DNA from: Lachnospira sp. UBA2821
GTDB taxonomy: Bacteria > Bacillota > Clostridia > Lachnospirales > Lachnospiraceae
Reading direction: 5' to 3'
NCBI GenBank assembly: GCA_002351535.1
Contig: DEGR01000037.1
Span: 1 to 41,753 of the forward strand
Length of the DNA stretch: 41,753 nucleotides
The notes under the pieces were generated by a model, which was given only the letters and a program-made list of their open reading frames with translations, had not been told where the DNA came from and searched no databases. Shown here one piece after another: positions 17,366-25,535 of the stretch (the first letter of the stretch is position 1; each line of letters begins with the position of its first letter). The position numbers and the translations under genes are program-made.

Positions 17366-18904
17366 TTATTTTATAAGGAGTGATTTTCCTGTCATTTCTT
17401 CCGGCTGTTTCATTCCCATTAATTCAATTAATGTAGGTGCAATGTCAGCAAGACATCCATTTTCACGTAATTTGTATGATGGGTCTGCATTTACAAGAAT
17501 AAATGGTACAGGATTAGTCGTATGTGCAGTATAGCTGTCACCTGTCTCGTAATCTATAAGCTGCTCAGCATTTCCATGGTCTGCACAAATAAATAACTGT
17601 CCGTCTACTTCCTTGATAAATTCTACAACTTCACCAACACATTCATCAATAACCTCGATTGCCTTTATAGCAGCATCCATAACACCTGTGTGTCCAACCA
17701 TATCAGGGTTGGCAAAGTTACAGATAATAACATCATATTTATCACTTGTAATTGCCTTACATAATTCATCACATACTGTATATGCACTCATTCTTGGCTT
17801 TTTGTCATATGTTGGAACATACTTTGGAGAGTCAACAAGAATTCTTGTCTCATCCTTATTAGGCTCTTCAACACCACCATTAAAGAAGAATGTTACATGT
17901 GCATATTTCTCTGTCTCAGCAATTCTCGCCTGTGTCTTATTATTTGCTGCAAGAAATTCTCCAAATGTATTATTTAATGACACTTTATTGAAAGCAATAA
18001 CTTTATTAGGTATTGTTACATCATATTCAGTAAAGCATACAAACTTAACATCTTTTCTCGCACCTCTGTTAAATCCGTCAAAATCATCCATGCAGAATGC
18101 TCTTGTCATCTCTCTGGCTCTGTCAGGTCTGAAGTTAAAGAATATAATCGAATCTTTATCCTGAACTGTAGCTGTTTCACCATTATTTTCAATTACTACA
18201 GGTACAACGAATTCATCTGTCACATCTTCAGAATAAGATTTTTCAATGGCTTTTACAGGATCATCACATTTATTTCCTTCAGCCTTTGTAATAGCATTAT
18301 ATGCTTTTTCTACTCTGTCCCAGTTATTATCTCTGTCCATCGCATAATAACGTCCGGATACAGAAGCAACTTTTCCAATACCAATTTCCTGCATCTTATC
18401 GCATAATTCCTGCATGAATTCTTTTCCTGAAGCAGGTGCTGTATCTCTTCCGTCTAAAAATGCATGAACATACACTTTGTCTAATCCGTTTCTTTTAGCT
18501 AATTCAAGAATTCCATATAAATGTGTGTTATGGCTATGAACACCACCATTAGATAATAATCCGAATAAATGAAGTGCTGAACCATTTTCTTTACAGTTAT
18601 TAACAGCCGAAAGTAATGCTTCGTTTTCGAAAAAAGAACCATCTTCGATTTCTTTAGTAATACGTGTTAATTCCTGATATACAATTCTTCCTGCACCCAT
18701 GTTAAGGTGTCCAACCTCAGAATTACCCATCTGTCCGTCAGGAAGACCTACAGCCATTCCACTGGCATAACCTTTAACATATGGGTATTCTTTCATAAGT
18801 TTATCCATAACAGGTGTTTTTGCCTGAGCAACTGCGTTTCCTTCTGACTTATCGTTAAGTCCATATCCATCAAGTATTAATAAAACTGTTGGTTTCTTAC
18901 TCAT
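17366..18904 (-). CDS. gpmI: 2,3-bisphosphoglycerate-independent phosphoglycerate mutase
   Basis: It converts 3-phosphoglycerate to 2-phosphoglycerate in glycolysis with two manganese ions and a phosphoserine intermediate. The 512-residue length is normal. Motifs of the alkaline-phosphatase superfamily are intact: LLILDGYG at the N-terminus with the metal Asp, MGNSEVGHLNMGAGR with the catalytic serine, HAFLDGRDTAP, NFRPDRAREMTR, and near the C-terminus NPDMVGHTG and ADHGNAE with the second metal site. AAAGGA stands ahead of the ATG at 18904. It lies in the glycolytic cluster but is separated from tpiA by a terminator and a lipoprotein gene. Confidence 0.96.
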   Translation of the reverse strand: MSKKPTVLLILDGYGLNDKSEGNAVAQAKTPVMDKLMKEYPYVKGYASGMAVGLPDGQMGNSEVGHLNMGAGRIVYQELTRITKEIEDGSFFENEALLSAVNNCKENGSALHLFGLLSNGGVHSHNTHLYGILELAKRNGLDKVYVHAFLDGRDTAPASGKEFMQELCDKMQEIGIGKVASVSGRYYAMDRDNNWDRVEKAYNAITKAEGNKCDDPVKAIEKSYSEDVTDEFVVPVVIENNGETATVQDKDSIIFFNFRPDRAREMTRAFCMDDFDGFNRGARKDVKFVCFTEYDVTIPNKVIAFNKVSLNNTFGEFLAANNKTQARIAETEKYAHVTFFFNGGVEEPNKDETRILVDSPKYVPTYDKKPRMSAYTVCDELCKAITSDKYDVIICNFANPDMVGHTGVMDAAIKAIEVIDECVGEVVEFIKEVDGQLFICADHGNAEQLIDYETGDSYTAHTTNPVPFILVNADPSYKLRENGCLADIAPTLIELMGMKQPEEMTGKSLLIK

Positions 18905-18960
18905 TTTTTATTCCTTTCCTTGTATTATAGTTATATTTATTTTATCAATCTATACAAATT

Positions 18961-19797
18961 TTATTCTTCAGAAGCATTAAGTGCATCTTCAGGTATTTCA
19001 ATACTGTCAACATTATAAGAATTAGATGTCATTTTTATTTCAGCCTTTTTAATTTCCATTCCATCAGTCTTTTCCATTTCGATATTAACTGTAACTTCTT
19101 TTGGAAGGTATGTTTTTTTGTCAACATAAACTTTAATTGGCATTGTGATATCAGGAATACTGCTTTCGTCAACAGAATCACCCGTAATTTCTTTTGAAGC
19201 ATTTAATAAGTCTTCAAATGCATTTTCTTTAAGTGTTCCTGACACAACATAACAGTCAGTTCCATCTTTTTTCTCTTCCTTAAGTTTTACATTGTCAAAA
19301 TATTTCTTTATATTTTCATCTGTAATATATTTGGAAATGTCTGACATCGCATCTATCATTTCAGTTGAACTCTCGTCTGCTTCAACTGTTGACTTAACCC
19401 ATTTTCCTGACTGACTAACGTAAGTTGTAGTATTTCCATCCTCATCCTGTGATGTATACATTTCAGTAGCTAAAGGCTGTGACATTCCGGCCATATTCAT
19501 TTCCATATCTGTCTTGATATGTGAAACAACAGGTTCATTTGTAGCCTGTACATCCATTGTTCCTGACACTGTCATGTCATATTTTTCCCCATCCTGCTCA
19601 ATAGAAGCCTTAAAGTCAATGCTTCCTGTTATATCTGAACCTGTGCCTTCCTGTGTTGCTTTATTCATCTTTTTCACTACATCTTTAACAGTTGTTCCAT
19701 TTGAAGATGTTGCTGCCTTTTTTGATGAATCTCCACATGCAACAAGCGATACTGCCATAACCGAAACTGCTACTATACTTAATATTCTCTTTTTCAT
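18961..19797 (-). CDS. Secreted lipoprotein, DUF6612-like
   Basis: The 278-residue protein has a lipoprotein signal peptide (KKR, hydrophobic core, lipobox LVAC with Cys21). A Ser/Lys-rich linker follows, then a beta-rich domain with alternating strands such as VSGTMDVQATNEPVVSH, TEMYTSQDEDGNTTTYV and PIKVYVDKKTYLPKEVTV. This pattern resembles the LolA/LppX-like fold seen in DUF6612 lipoproteins of Clostridia. It should be anchored on the outer face of the membrane. The ligand is unknown. It lies between tpiA and gpmI on the same strand; the hairpin after tpiA separates it from that operon, and the gap to gpmI is 56 bases. Nothing links it to glycolysis except position. Confidence 0.8.
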   Translation of the reverse strand: MKKRILSIVAVSVMAVSLVACGDSSKKAATSSNGTTVKDVVKKMNKATQEGTGSDITGSIDFKASIEQDGEKYDMTVSGTMDVQATNEPVVSHIKTDMEMNMAGMSQPLATEMYTSQDEDGNTTTYVSQSGKWVKSTVEADESSTEMIDAMSDISKYITDENIKKYFDNVKLKEEKKDGTDCYVVSGTLKENAFEDLLNASKEITGDSVDESSIPDITMPIKVYVDKKTYLPKEVTVNIEMEKTDGMEIKKAEIKMTSNSYNVDSIEIPEDALNASEE

Positions 19798-19848
19798 ACA
19801 TTACTCCATTCTTATTTTTAACTATCTTTTACTATTATTTATTCTCAT

Positions 19849-19888
19849 AGAAAAACACTTTTCTCAGTTTCAAGCCGGAAAAGTGTTT
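19849..19888 (-). terminator. Terminator of the pgk-tpiA transcript
   Basis: AAACACTTTTC pairs with GAAAAGTGTTT across a 14-base loop (19853-19888), followed on the minus strand by TTTTTC. It lies 17 bases after the tpiA stop. Confidence 0.75.
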
Positions 19889-19904
19889 CTCCAAGTAACT
19901 TAAC

Positions 19905-20654
19905 TTATTTATTATAATTTACAATCTTACCAAAATCAGCCTTCAAAGAAGCTCCACCTACTAAACCACCATCAATGTCAGGTTTAGCAAATAATTCTGC
20001 TGCATTAGCAGCTCCTACAGAACCGCCATACTGGATACGGATTTCTGCTGCTGTAGCATCATCATATATCTCTGCGATGCATTTTCTGATAGCGGCACAT
20101 ACTTCCTCAGCCTGATCAGAAGTAGCTGTTTTACCTGTTCCGATTGCCCAGATTGGCTCATATGCTATAACTGCTGTTTTAGCCTGCTCACTTGTAACAT
20201 TTAAGAAAGCAATTTTAATCTGCTGACGAATCCAGTCAATTGTGATTCCCTGCTCTCTCTGTGCAAGTGTTTCACCACAACATACAATAGGTGTGATGCC
20301 ATGCTCAAAAGCCTTTAATACTTTCTTATTAACTGTTTCATCTGTTTCAGCAAAATATTCTCTTCTCTCTGAATGTCCGATGATAACATATTTAACACCT
20401 ACATCTCTAAGCATTGCAGGAGAAATCTCGCCTGTATAAGCTCCACTCTCCTCAAAATACATATTCTCTGCACCAACCTGAATATTTGTTCCTTTTACTG
20501 CTTCCATAACAGGAATGATATCAATTGCCGGTACACAGAATAAAACATCAACATCATCATTAGCAACTAATGGCTTTAACTCCTCAACTAAAGCAACGGC
20601 CTCGCTAGGAGTTTTATTCATTTTCCAGTTTCCTGCAATAATTTTCTTACGCAT
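19905..20654 (-). CDS. tpiA: Triosephosphate isomerase
   Basis: It interconverts dihydroxyacetone phosphate and glyceraldehyde 3-phosphate. The ATG at 20654 gives about 249 residues and starts MRKKIIAGNWKMN with the catalytic lysine; GAAGGAG lies nine bases upstream. The catalytic histidine (VIIGHSERREYF), the glutamate with the mobile loop (AYEPIWAIGTGKTA) and the phosphate-binding IQYGGSV and GGLVGGASL are all intact. It follows pgk by about 30 bases, so the two are co-transcribed. Confidence 0.97.
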   Translation of the reverse strand: MRKKIIAGNWKMNKTPSEAVALVEELKPLVANDDVDVLFCVPAIDIIPVMEAVKGTNIQVGAENMYFEESGAYTGEISPAMLRDVGVKYVIIGHSERREYFAETDETVNKKVLKAFEHGITPIVCCGETLAQREQGITIDWIRQQIKIAFLNVTSEQAKTAVIAYEPIWAIGTGKTATSDQAEEVCAAIRKCIAEIYDDATAAEIRIQYGGSVGAANAAELFAKPDIDGGLVGGASLKADFGKIVNYNK

Positions 20655-20684
20655 TATCAAAATCTCCTTCAGATATATTTATAT

Positions 20685-21884
20685 TTATTTATCGTTTGCT
20701 GCTGCAACACCAGGTAATTCTTTTCCTTCAAGGAATTCAAGTGATGCACCGCCACCTGTAGAAATGTGAGTCATCTTATCACCAAATCCAAGGTTGTTAA
20801 CTGCTGCTGCAGAATCTCCACCACCAATAATTGTAGTAGCATCTTCAAGTTTTGCTAAAGCTTCAGCAATTGCAATTGTACCTTTTGCAAAGTTAGGCAT
20901 CTCGAAACATCCCATAGGTCCGTTCCATACTACTGTCTTAGCGCCTGCGATTGCATTTGCAAATAATTCTCTTGTCTTAGGTCCGATATCAAGACCTTCC
21001 ATATCTGTAGGAATCTGTCCACGCTCAACAATTTTATAGTTAGCATCATTAGAGAAATCATCAGCAACTACTGTATCAATAGGAATTAATAACTTAACAC
21101 CTTTCTCTTCAGCCTTTTTCTCCATATCAAGTGCATACTGCTTGTAGTCTTCCTCGAGAAGAGATTTTCCAACTTCCTCACCATGTGCTGCCATGAATGT
21201 ATATGCCATACCACCACCGATAATTAGTGTATCTACTTTATCAAGTAAGTTCTCGATTACAGGAATCTTTGAAGAAACCTTTGCACCACCAAGAATTGCT
21301 ACGAAAGGTCTTACAGGATTATTTACTGCATTTCCAAGAAAATCAATTTCTTTCTGCATTAGATATCCAACTACTGCTGTGTCAACATACTGTGTAACAC
21401 CAACATTTGAACAGTGTGCTCTATGAGCTGTACCGAATGCATCATTAACAAATACATCACATAATGAAGCAAGGTCTTTGCTGAACTGCTCACCATTCTT
21501 TGTCTCTTCTGCTCTGTAACGTGTGTTCTCAAGTAATACAACATCACCATCGTTCATTGCCTCAACTGCTGCTTTGGCATTTGGTCCAACTACTTCCGGA
21601 TCTGCTGCAAATTTAACTTCCTGACCCAATAACTCTGTTAATCTCTTTGCAACAGGTGCTAAAGATAACTCTGGCTTTGGCTCTCCCTTTGGTTTACCAA
21701 GATGTGAACAAAGAATAACCTTACCGCCATCTGCAATAAGCTTTTTGATTGTTGGAAGAGCTGCTACAAGACGATTTTCGTCTGTAATATTAAGATTCTC
21801 ATCCAATGGTACGTTAAAATCACAACGTACTAATACTTTTTTTCCTTTTACGTTGATATCATCAACTGATTTTTTATTTAACAT
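20685..21884 (-). CDS. pgk: Phosphoglycerate kinase
   Basis: It transfers phosphate from 1,3-bisphosphoglycerate to ADP. The 399-residue length is normal for bacteria. The N-terminal substrate site VLVRCDFNVPLD, the hinge region and the nucleotide-binding C-terminal motifs (IIGGGMAYTF, GPMGCFE, GGGDSAAA, STGGGASLEFLEG) are complete. TGGAGG precedes the ATG at 21884. It lies downstream of gap with a hairpin between them, and ahead of tpiA. I see no convincing promoter of its own, so it probably depends on partial read-through from gap. Confidence 0.97.
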   Translation of the reverse strand: MLNKKSVDDINVKGKKVLVRCDFNVPLDENLNITDENRLVAALPTIKKLIADGGKVILCSHLGKPKGEPKPELSLAPVAKRLTELLGQEVKFAADPEVVGPNAKAAVEAMNDGDVVLLENTRYRAEETKNGEQFSKDLASLCDVFVNDAFGTAHRAHCSNVGVTQYVDTAVVGYLMQKEIDFLGNAVNNPVRPFVAILGGAKVSSKIPVIENLLDKVDTLIIGGGMAYTFMAAHGEEVGKSLLEEDYKQYALDMEKKAEEKGVKLLIPIDTVVADDFSNDANYKIVERGQIPTDMEGLDIGPKTRELFANAIAGAKTVVWNGPMGCFEMPNFAKGTIAIAEALAKLEDATTIIGGGDSAAAVNNLGFGDKMTHISTGGGASLEFLEGKELPGVAAANDK

Positions 21885-21950
21885 GCTTTTCCTCCATAAA
21901 ACTATATTAATCAGAAATATTACTAAAGTAATTTTCCATGATATAAAATA

Positions 21951-21973
21951 GTCCGGCCCAATCTAGGCCGGAC
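21951..21973. terminator. GC-rich hairpin between gap and pgk
   Basis: GTCCGGCC-caatcta-GGCCGGAC is a perfect 8-bp stem, unusually GC-rich for this region. After it the minus strand reads TATTTTA, only a weak T-run. It may be a leaky terminator or a processing/stability element that sets gap levels above pgk-tpiA. Confidence 0.55.
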
Positions 21974-22025
21974 CTGAAATAAATATTATCCCGATTCGCT
22001 TTCAATCAACTAATCAAAGCTATAA

Positions 22026-23043
22026 TTAAGCTAACTCTGAGAAGTATTTGATTGTTCTAACCATCTGGCTTGTGTAGCTGTTCTCGTTATCATACCAAGA
22101 AACAACCTGAACCTCGTACTGGTCATCAGAAATTTTGCTTACCATTGTCTGTGTAGAATCGAATAATGAACCATATCTCATTCCTACGATATCGCTTGAT
22201 ACGATTTCGTCTTCATTGTATCCGAATGATTCGTTAGAAGCTGCTTTCATAGCTGCGTTGATTCCCTCAACTGTTACATCAGCTTTGTTAACAACTGCTG
22301 TTAAGATTGTTGTTGAACCTGTTGGTGTAGGAACACGCTGAGCAGATCCGATTAATTTTCCATTTAACTCTGGAATAACTAAACCGATTGCTTTAGCAGC
22401 ACCTGTTGAGTTAGGAACGATATTAACTGCTGCAGCTCTTGATCTTCTTAAATCACCTTTTCTCTGTGGTCCATCAAGAGTCATCTGGTCACCTGTGTAA
22501 GCATGGATTGTAACCATGATACCTGACTGGATTGGTGCATATTTGTTAAGTGCATCAGCCATAGGTGCTAAACAGTTTGTTGTACATGAAGCTGCAGAAA
22601 TGATTGTATCGTCAGCTTTTAATGTCTCGTGGTTTGTATTGTAAACGATTGTAGGAAGGTCATTTCCTGCTGGAGCTGAGATAACAACTTTTCTAGCACC
22701 TGCATTGATATGAGCCTGAGCTTTTTCTTTTGATGTATAGAATCCTGAACACTCTAATACAACGTCAACCTTTAAATCTCCCCATGGGCAATTATTTGCA
22801 TCTGGGAAAGCATAGATTTTGATTTCTTTTCCGCAAACTGTGATTGAATCTTCACTAGCAGATACTTCATCAGCATGCTCATATTTACCCTGTGAAGAGT
22901 CATACTTTCAGAAGGTGAGCTAACATCTTAGGTGATGTTAAATCATTGATTGCTACTACTTCATAACCTTCTGCACCAAACATCTGTCTGAATGCAAGAC
23001 GACCGATACGGCCAAAACCATTAATTGCTACTCTTACTGCCAT
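22026..23043 (-). pseudogene. gap: Glyceraldehyde-3-phosphate dehydrogenase, frameshifted
   Basis: The gene starts at ATG 23043 with CAGGAGG upstream (VRVAINGFGRIGRLAFRQ, the NAD-binding start). The frame breaks after MLAHLLK: minus-strand CTG AAA G TAT GAC carries one extra G (plus-strand C at 22905) and would otherwise read LLKYDSSQGKYEH. Removing it restores one frame of about 338 residues. The catalytic cysteine (SCTTNC) and later motifs are complete, ending WYDNENSYTSQMVRTIKYF. The span of 1,018 bases is 3n+1, confirming one extra base. All other residues look conserved, so this is either very recent or a sequencing/assembly error. If real, the cell needs a second GAPDH. The enzyme makes 1,3-bisphosphoglycerate, the substrate of Pgk encoded next door. 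Confidence 0.9.
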
Positions 23044-23100
23044 GATTTTTGTTCCTCCTGAAAATAAATTGTATTTTTGTAAGATTGTTAATTATTTGAC

Positions 23101-23115
23101 ATAGTATGTTACTAT
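23101..23115. promoter_or_regulatory. Palindrome in the gap leader
   Basis: ATAGTA-tgt-TACTAT is a perfect 6-3-6 dyad about 20 bases downstream of the expected gap transcription start. It may be an operator of a glycolytic regulator; no regulator is assigned. Confidence 0.35.
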
Positions 23116-23139
23116 CTACGCAAAATCAACCTATGAAGT

Positions 23140-23168
23140 ATTCTACATAATAATTCACAAAATTTCAA
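23140..23168 (-). promoter_or_regulatory. Promoter of gap
   Basis: TTGAAA (23163-23168), a 17-base spacer and TAGAAT (23140-23145) on the minus strand, with a leader of about 90 bases before gap. Confidence 0.65.
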
Positions 23169-23257
23169 GAACATTTTTACTGAAAATTTAAATTGACTTG
23201 TTTTTTTTTCGTAAGTATTGCCAAAAGGTTCATAATATAGTGTTATTTTTGTATTTG

Positions 23258-23286
23258 TTGACATCGCCCCTGCTTTATCATATTAT
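23258..23286 (+). promoter_or_regulatory. Promoter of the histidinol-phosphatase gene
   Basis: A perfect TTGACA (23258-23263), a 17-base spacer and TATTAT (23281-23286). It diverges from the gap promoter; between the two I see only AT-rich DNA. Confidence 0.75.
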
Positions 23287-23336
23287 AACATTCGGGTTAA
23301 GAATAAACCTGTATATTTAAATACCGGAGGTGTAAA

Positions 23337-24137
23337 ATGTTACCTGATTGTCATACACACAGCAGATTTTCAGGAGACTCTGAAGAAAATCCTGAAATAA
23401 TGATTAAATCTGCAATTAAAAATAATATGAAATATTTCTGCTTTACAGACCATCTTGATCTTGATTATCCTGAAAATGATGTTGATTTTAATCTGGATGT
23501 AGATACATATTATCCATATATACACCATCTTAAAGAATCCTATTCTGATAAGATTGATATAGGAATCGGCGTGGAATGCGGACTTGAGCCTCATCATTCA
23601 GCCCGTCTTAATGATATAATAACAAAGTATCCATTTGACTATATTATTGGCTCCTCACATATTGTTAACGGAAAAGACCCATATTATAAGTCTTATTTTG
23701 AAAACCGTACAAACAAAGAAGCATATATTGAATATTTTGATTATATACTCCGTTGTCTTGAAACATGTAGCAATTTTGACGTATATGGTCACCTGGATTA
23801 TGTTATCCGATATACGCCATATAAAGATGATGCTTTTTCATACTTCGATTATTCAGACATTATAGATGAAATATTAAAAAAATTAATTTCATCCGGTAAA
23901 GGAATCGAAGTAAATACTGGAGGCTATCTCAACGGTCTTTCACAGCCAAATCCCTGTGAGGATATTATCAGAAGATATAATGAACTTGGCGGTGAGATAT
24001 TAACGATTGGTTCTGATGCACATAAAGCCACCATTATCGGTTCGAATTTTGACAAGGCCGGTACTCTTATCAGTAAATGCGGTTTTAAATATATAACAAT
24101 ATTTAAAAACAGATGTCCTGAATTTATTAAACTTTAA
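23337..24137 (+). CDS. hisK: Histidinol-phosphatase of the PHP family
   Basis: The 266-residue PHP-domain phosphatase has all metal ligands of the HisK/HisJ type: DCHTHSRFSGD at the N-terminus, FTDHLD, GVECGLEP, IGSSHIVNG, YGHLDYV and IGSDAHK near the C-terminus. Such enzymes hydrolyse L-histidinol phosphate in histidine synthesis, usually with three metal ions. CCGGAGGTG lies seven bases before the ATG. It is a single-gene unit with its own promoter and terminator and no other his gene in view, common for the PHP type in Firmicutes. A general phosphoesterase role cannot be excluded. Confidence 0.88.
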   Translation: MLPDCHTHSRFSGDSEENPEIMIKSAIKNNMKYFCFTDHLDLDYPENDVDFNLDVDTYYPYIHHLKESYSDKIDIGIGVECGLEPHHSARLNDIITKYPFDYIIGSSHIVNGKDPYYKSYFENRTNKEAYIEYFDYILRCLETCSNFDVYGHLDYVIRYTPYKDDAFSYFDYSDIIDEILKKLISSGKGIEVNTGGYLNGLSQPNPCEDIIRRYNELGGEILTIGSDAHKATIIGSNFDKAGTLISKCGFKYITIFKNRCPEFIKL

Positions 24138-24150
24138 GTCTATTATAAAA

Positions 24151-24182
24151 CGGCTGTTACGTTTTACCTGACGTAACAGCCG
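24151..24182. terminator. Bidirectional terminator between hisK and the sensor gene
   Basis: A perfect 12-bp stem (CGGCTGTTACGT/ACGTAACAGCCG) with an 8-base loop. On the minus strand it is followed by TTTTAT; on the plus strand the tail is weak. It serves both convergent genes. Confidence 0.85.
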
Positions 24183-24187
24183 CTCTA

Positions 24188-25516
24188 TTATGTAAAATCT
24201 TTTAACTCCAATATTTTTCCAACAACTCTGACTACTTTATTTCTCTTGTTTCTTATTGCAGATGCCCTTATCTTACATTTTATAATCTGGCCGTCTGAAT
24301 TATATATTCCTACATAATCTTCTGCATAATCTTTCCCCTCATCATTCAGACTATTGAAAATATTGAGAAACTTATCTTTATCTTTCTCATAAACAATCTT
24401 TTTACCAACCATATTATCAAGATAATCTTCATCTACCGGCGGATATCCGAATTTCTCCTCCCATTTATGCGTATGATATGCCGTTTTGTCTTTCACATTA
24501 TATTCAAAAACTATACTGTCTGACTGGTTGGCAACTATATGGTATCTTTGTTCTTTCATATGCATTTTCTTATTAATATAATAGTTCTTGGCAAACCAAT
24601 AAGCTATATAAAGCATAAATACCACTGTTATTCCTGTGCTCATCATAAGAGCAAGGTCATTGATTCTGTTAGTGACACGTTCAACTACATTTGCAGATAC
24701 TATAGTTATTGAATACCAGTCTGTTGAAGGGATACTCGAATAACATACATATTTTTTATGTTTTCCACTGTTAAAAGTCGCTATTCCTGATTCTTTATTT
24801 TTTATACGGTTTTTAAATTTATTAATTTTAGAAGCATCATCACCAAATTTATCGATAATATTATACATATTAGTATATTTTCCAATGGCAGCAGGTCTCG
24901 AAACAAGTATACCGTCACTCTGTGCAATAAATGTTGTGCCTTTAGAACTTATATTGGTTTTATCAATTATGTCAGTAAATGATTTAATATCATACGCACA
25001 CTGCAGTACTCCTGCAATTGTGTCATCCTGCCTGATTGGAACTGCCATAATAATGTAATCAACTCCTGTTGTATCATTATGCAGAACCCCTGAATTACTT
25101 CTCTCACCACTTAAAGCCTCTTCAAAATAAAAATCTTCATAATCTGCCTGAAATTCATTCTCGTCTGCAGTTATTCCATATCCGTCAAGTTTAATAACGC
25201 CACTTATAGGAAGTGTGTCTTCAGATAACTGTGTTTTTAATGCATCCATTACATCATCACACTGTATGTCTTCGTACTGTCCTATAAATGAAGACATTGC
25301 CTCTAGTTTAGCAAAGTTATCCTCAATCTTAATACTGATATTATTAAGACTTTCATCATGTATATCTTCAAGCATTTTCGAAGTATTACTATTGACAAGA
25401 TGTTTTATTTCTATTTCTACTTCTGAGAATACTATAATTATGAATCCAATAATCAAAAATAATAAAATATACTTAAAATCAAGTTTTTCCCATATTTTTT
25501 TAATATTAGCTTTCAT
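24188..25516 (-). CDS. Membrane sensor with extracellular Cache-like domain and PAS domain, no output domain
   Basis: The 442-residue protein has a membrane helix at about 15-31, an extracytoplasmic region of about 250 residues with the look of a double Cache sensor (VIKLDGYGITADENEF, YIIMAVPIRQDD, GTTFIAQSDGILVSRP, STDWYSITIVSA), a second helix near 285-310 and a cytoplasmic PAS fold (QSDSIVFEYNV to VVRVVGKILELKDFT). It stops where a GGDEF, EAL or kinase domain normally begins. The gene lies 20 bases after the EAL gene and is probably co-transcribed with it. The likely role is to sense a small extracellular ligand and act on the partner protein encoded upstream. That interaction is an inference. 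Confidence 0.8.
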   Translation of the reverse strand: MKANIKKIWEKLDFKYILLFLIIGFIIIVFSEVEIEIKHLVNSNTSKMLEDIHDESLNNISIKIEDNFAKLEAMSSFIGQYEDIQCDDVMDALKTQLSEDTLPISGVIKLDGYGITADENEFQADYEDFYFEEALSGERSNSGVLHNDTTGVDYIIMAVPIRQDDTIAGVLQCAYDIKSFTDIIDKTNISSKGTTFIAQSDGILVSRPAAIGKYTNMYNIIDKFGDDASKINKFKNRIKNKESGIATFNSGKHKKYVCYSSIPSTDWYSITIVSANVVERVTNRINDLALMMSTGITVVFMLYIAYWFAKNYYINKKMHMKEQRYHIVANQSDSIVFEYNVKDKTAYHTHKWEEKFGYPPVDEDYLDNMVGKKIVYEKDKDKFLNIFNSLNDEGKDYAEDYVGIYNSDGQIIKCKIRASAIRNKRNKVVRVVGKILELKDFT

Positions 25517-25535
25517 TTTTCGTGCCTTTCAAATC

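Noticed and set aside
22895..22915. Programmed ribosomal frameshifting in gap
   Set aside because: There is no slippery heptamer or downstream structure, and GAPDH genes are not known to use it; mutation or sequencing error is simpler.
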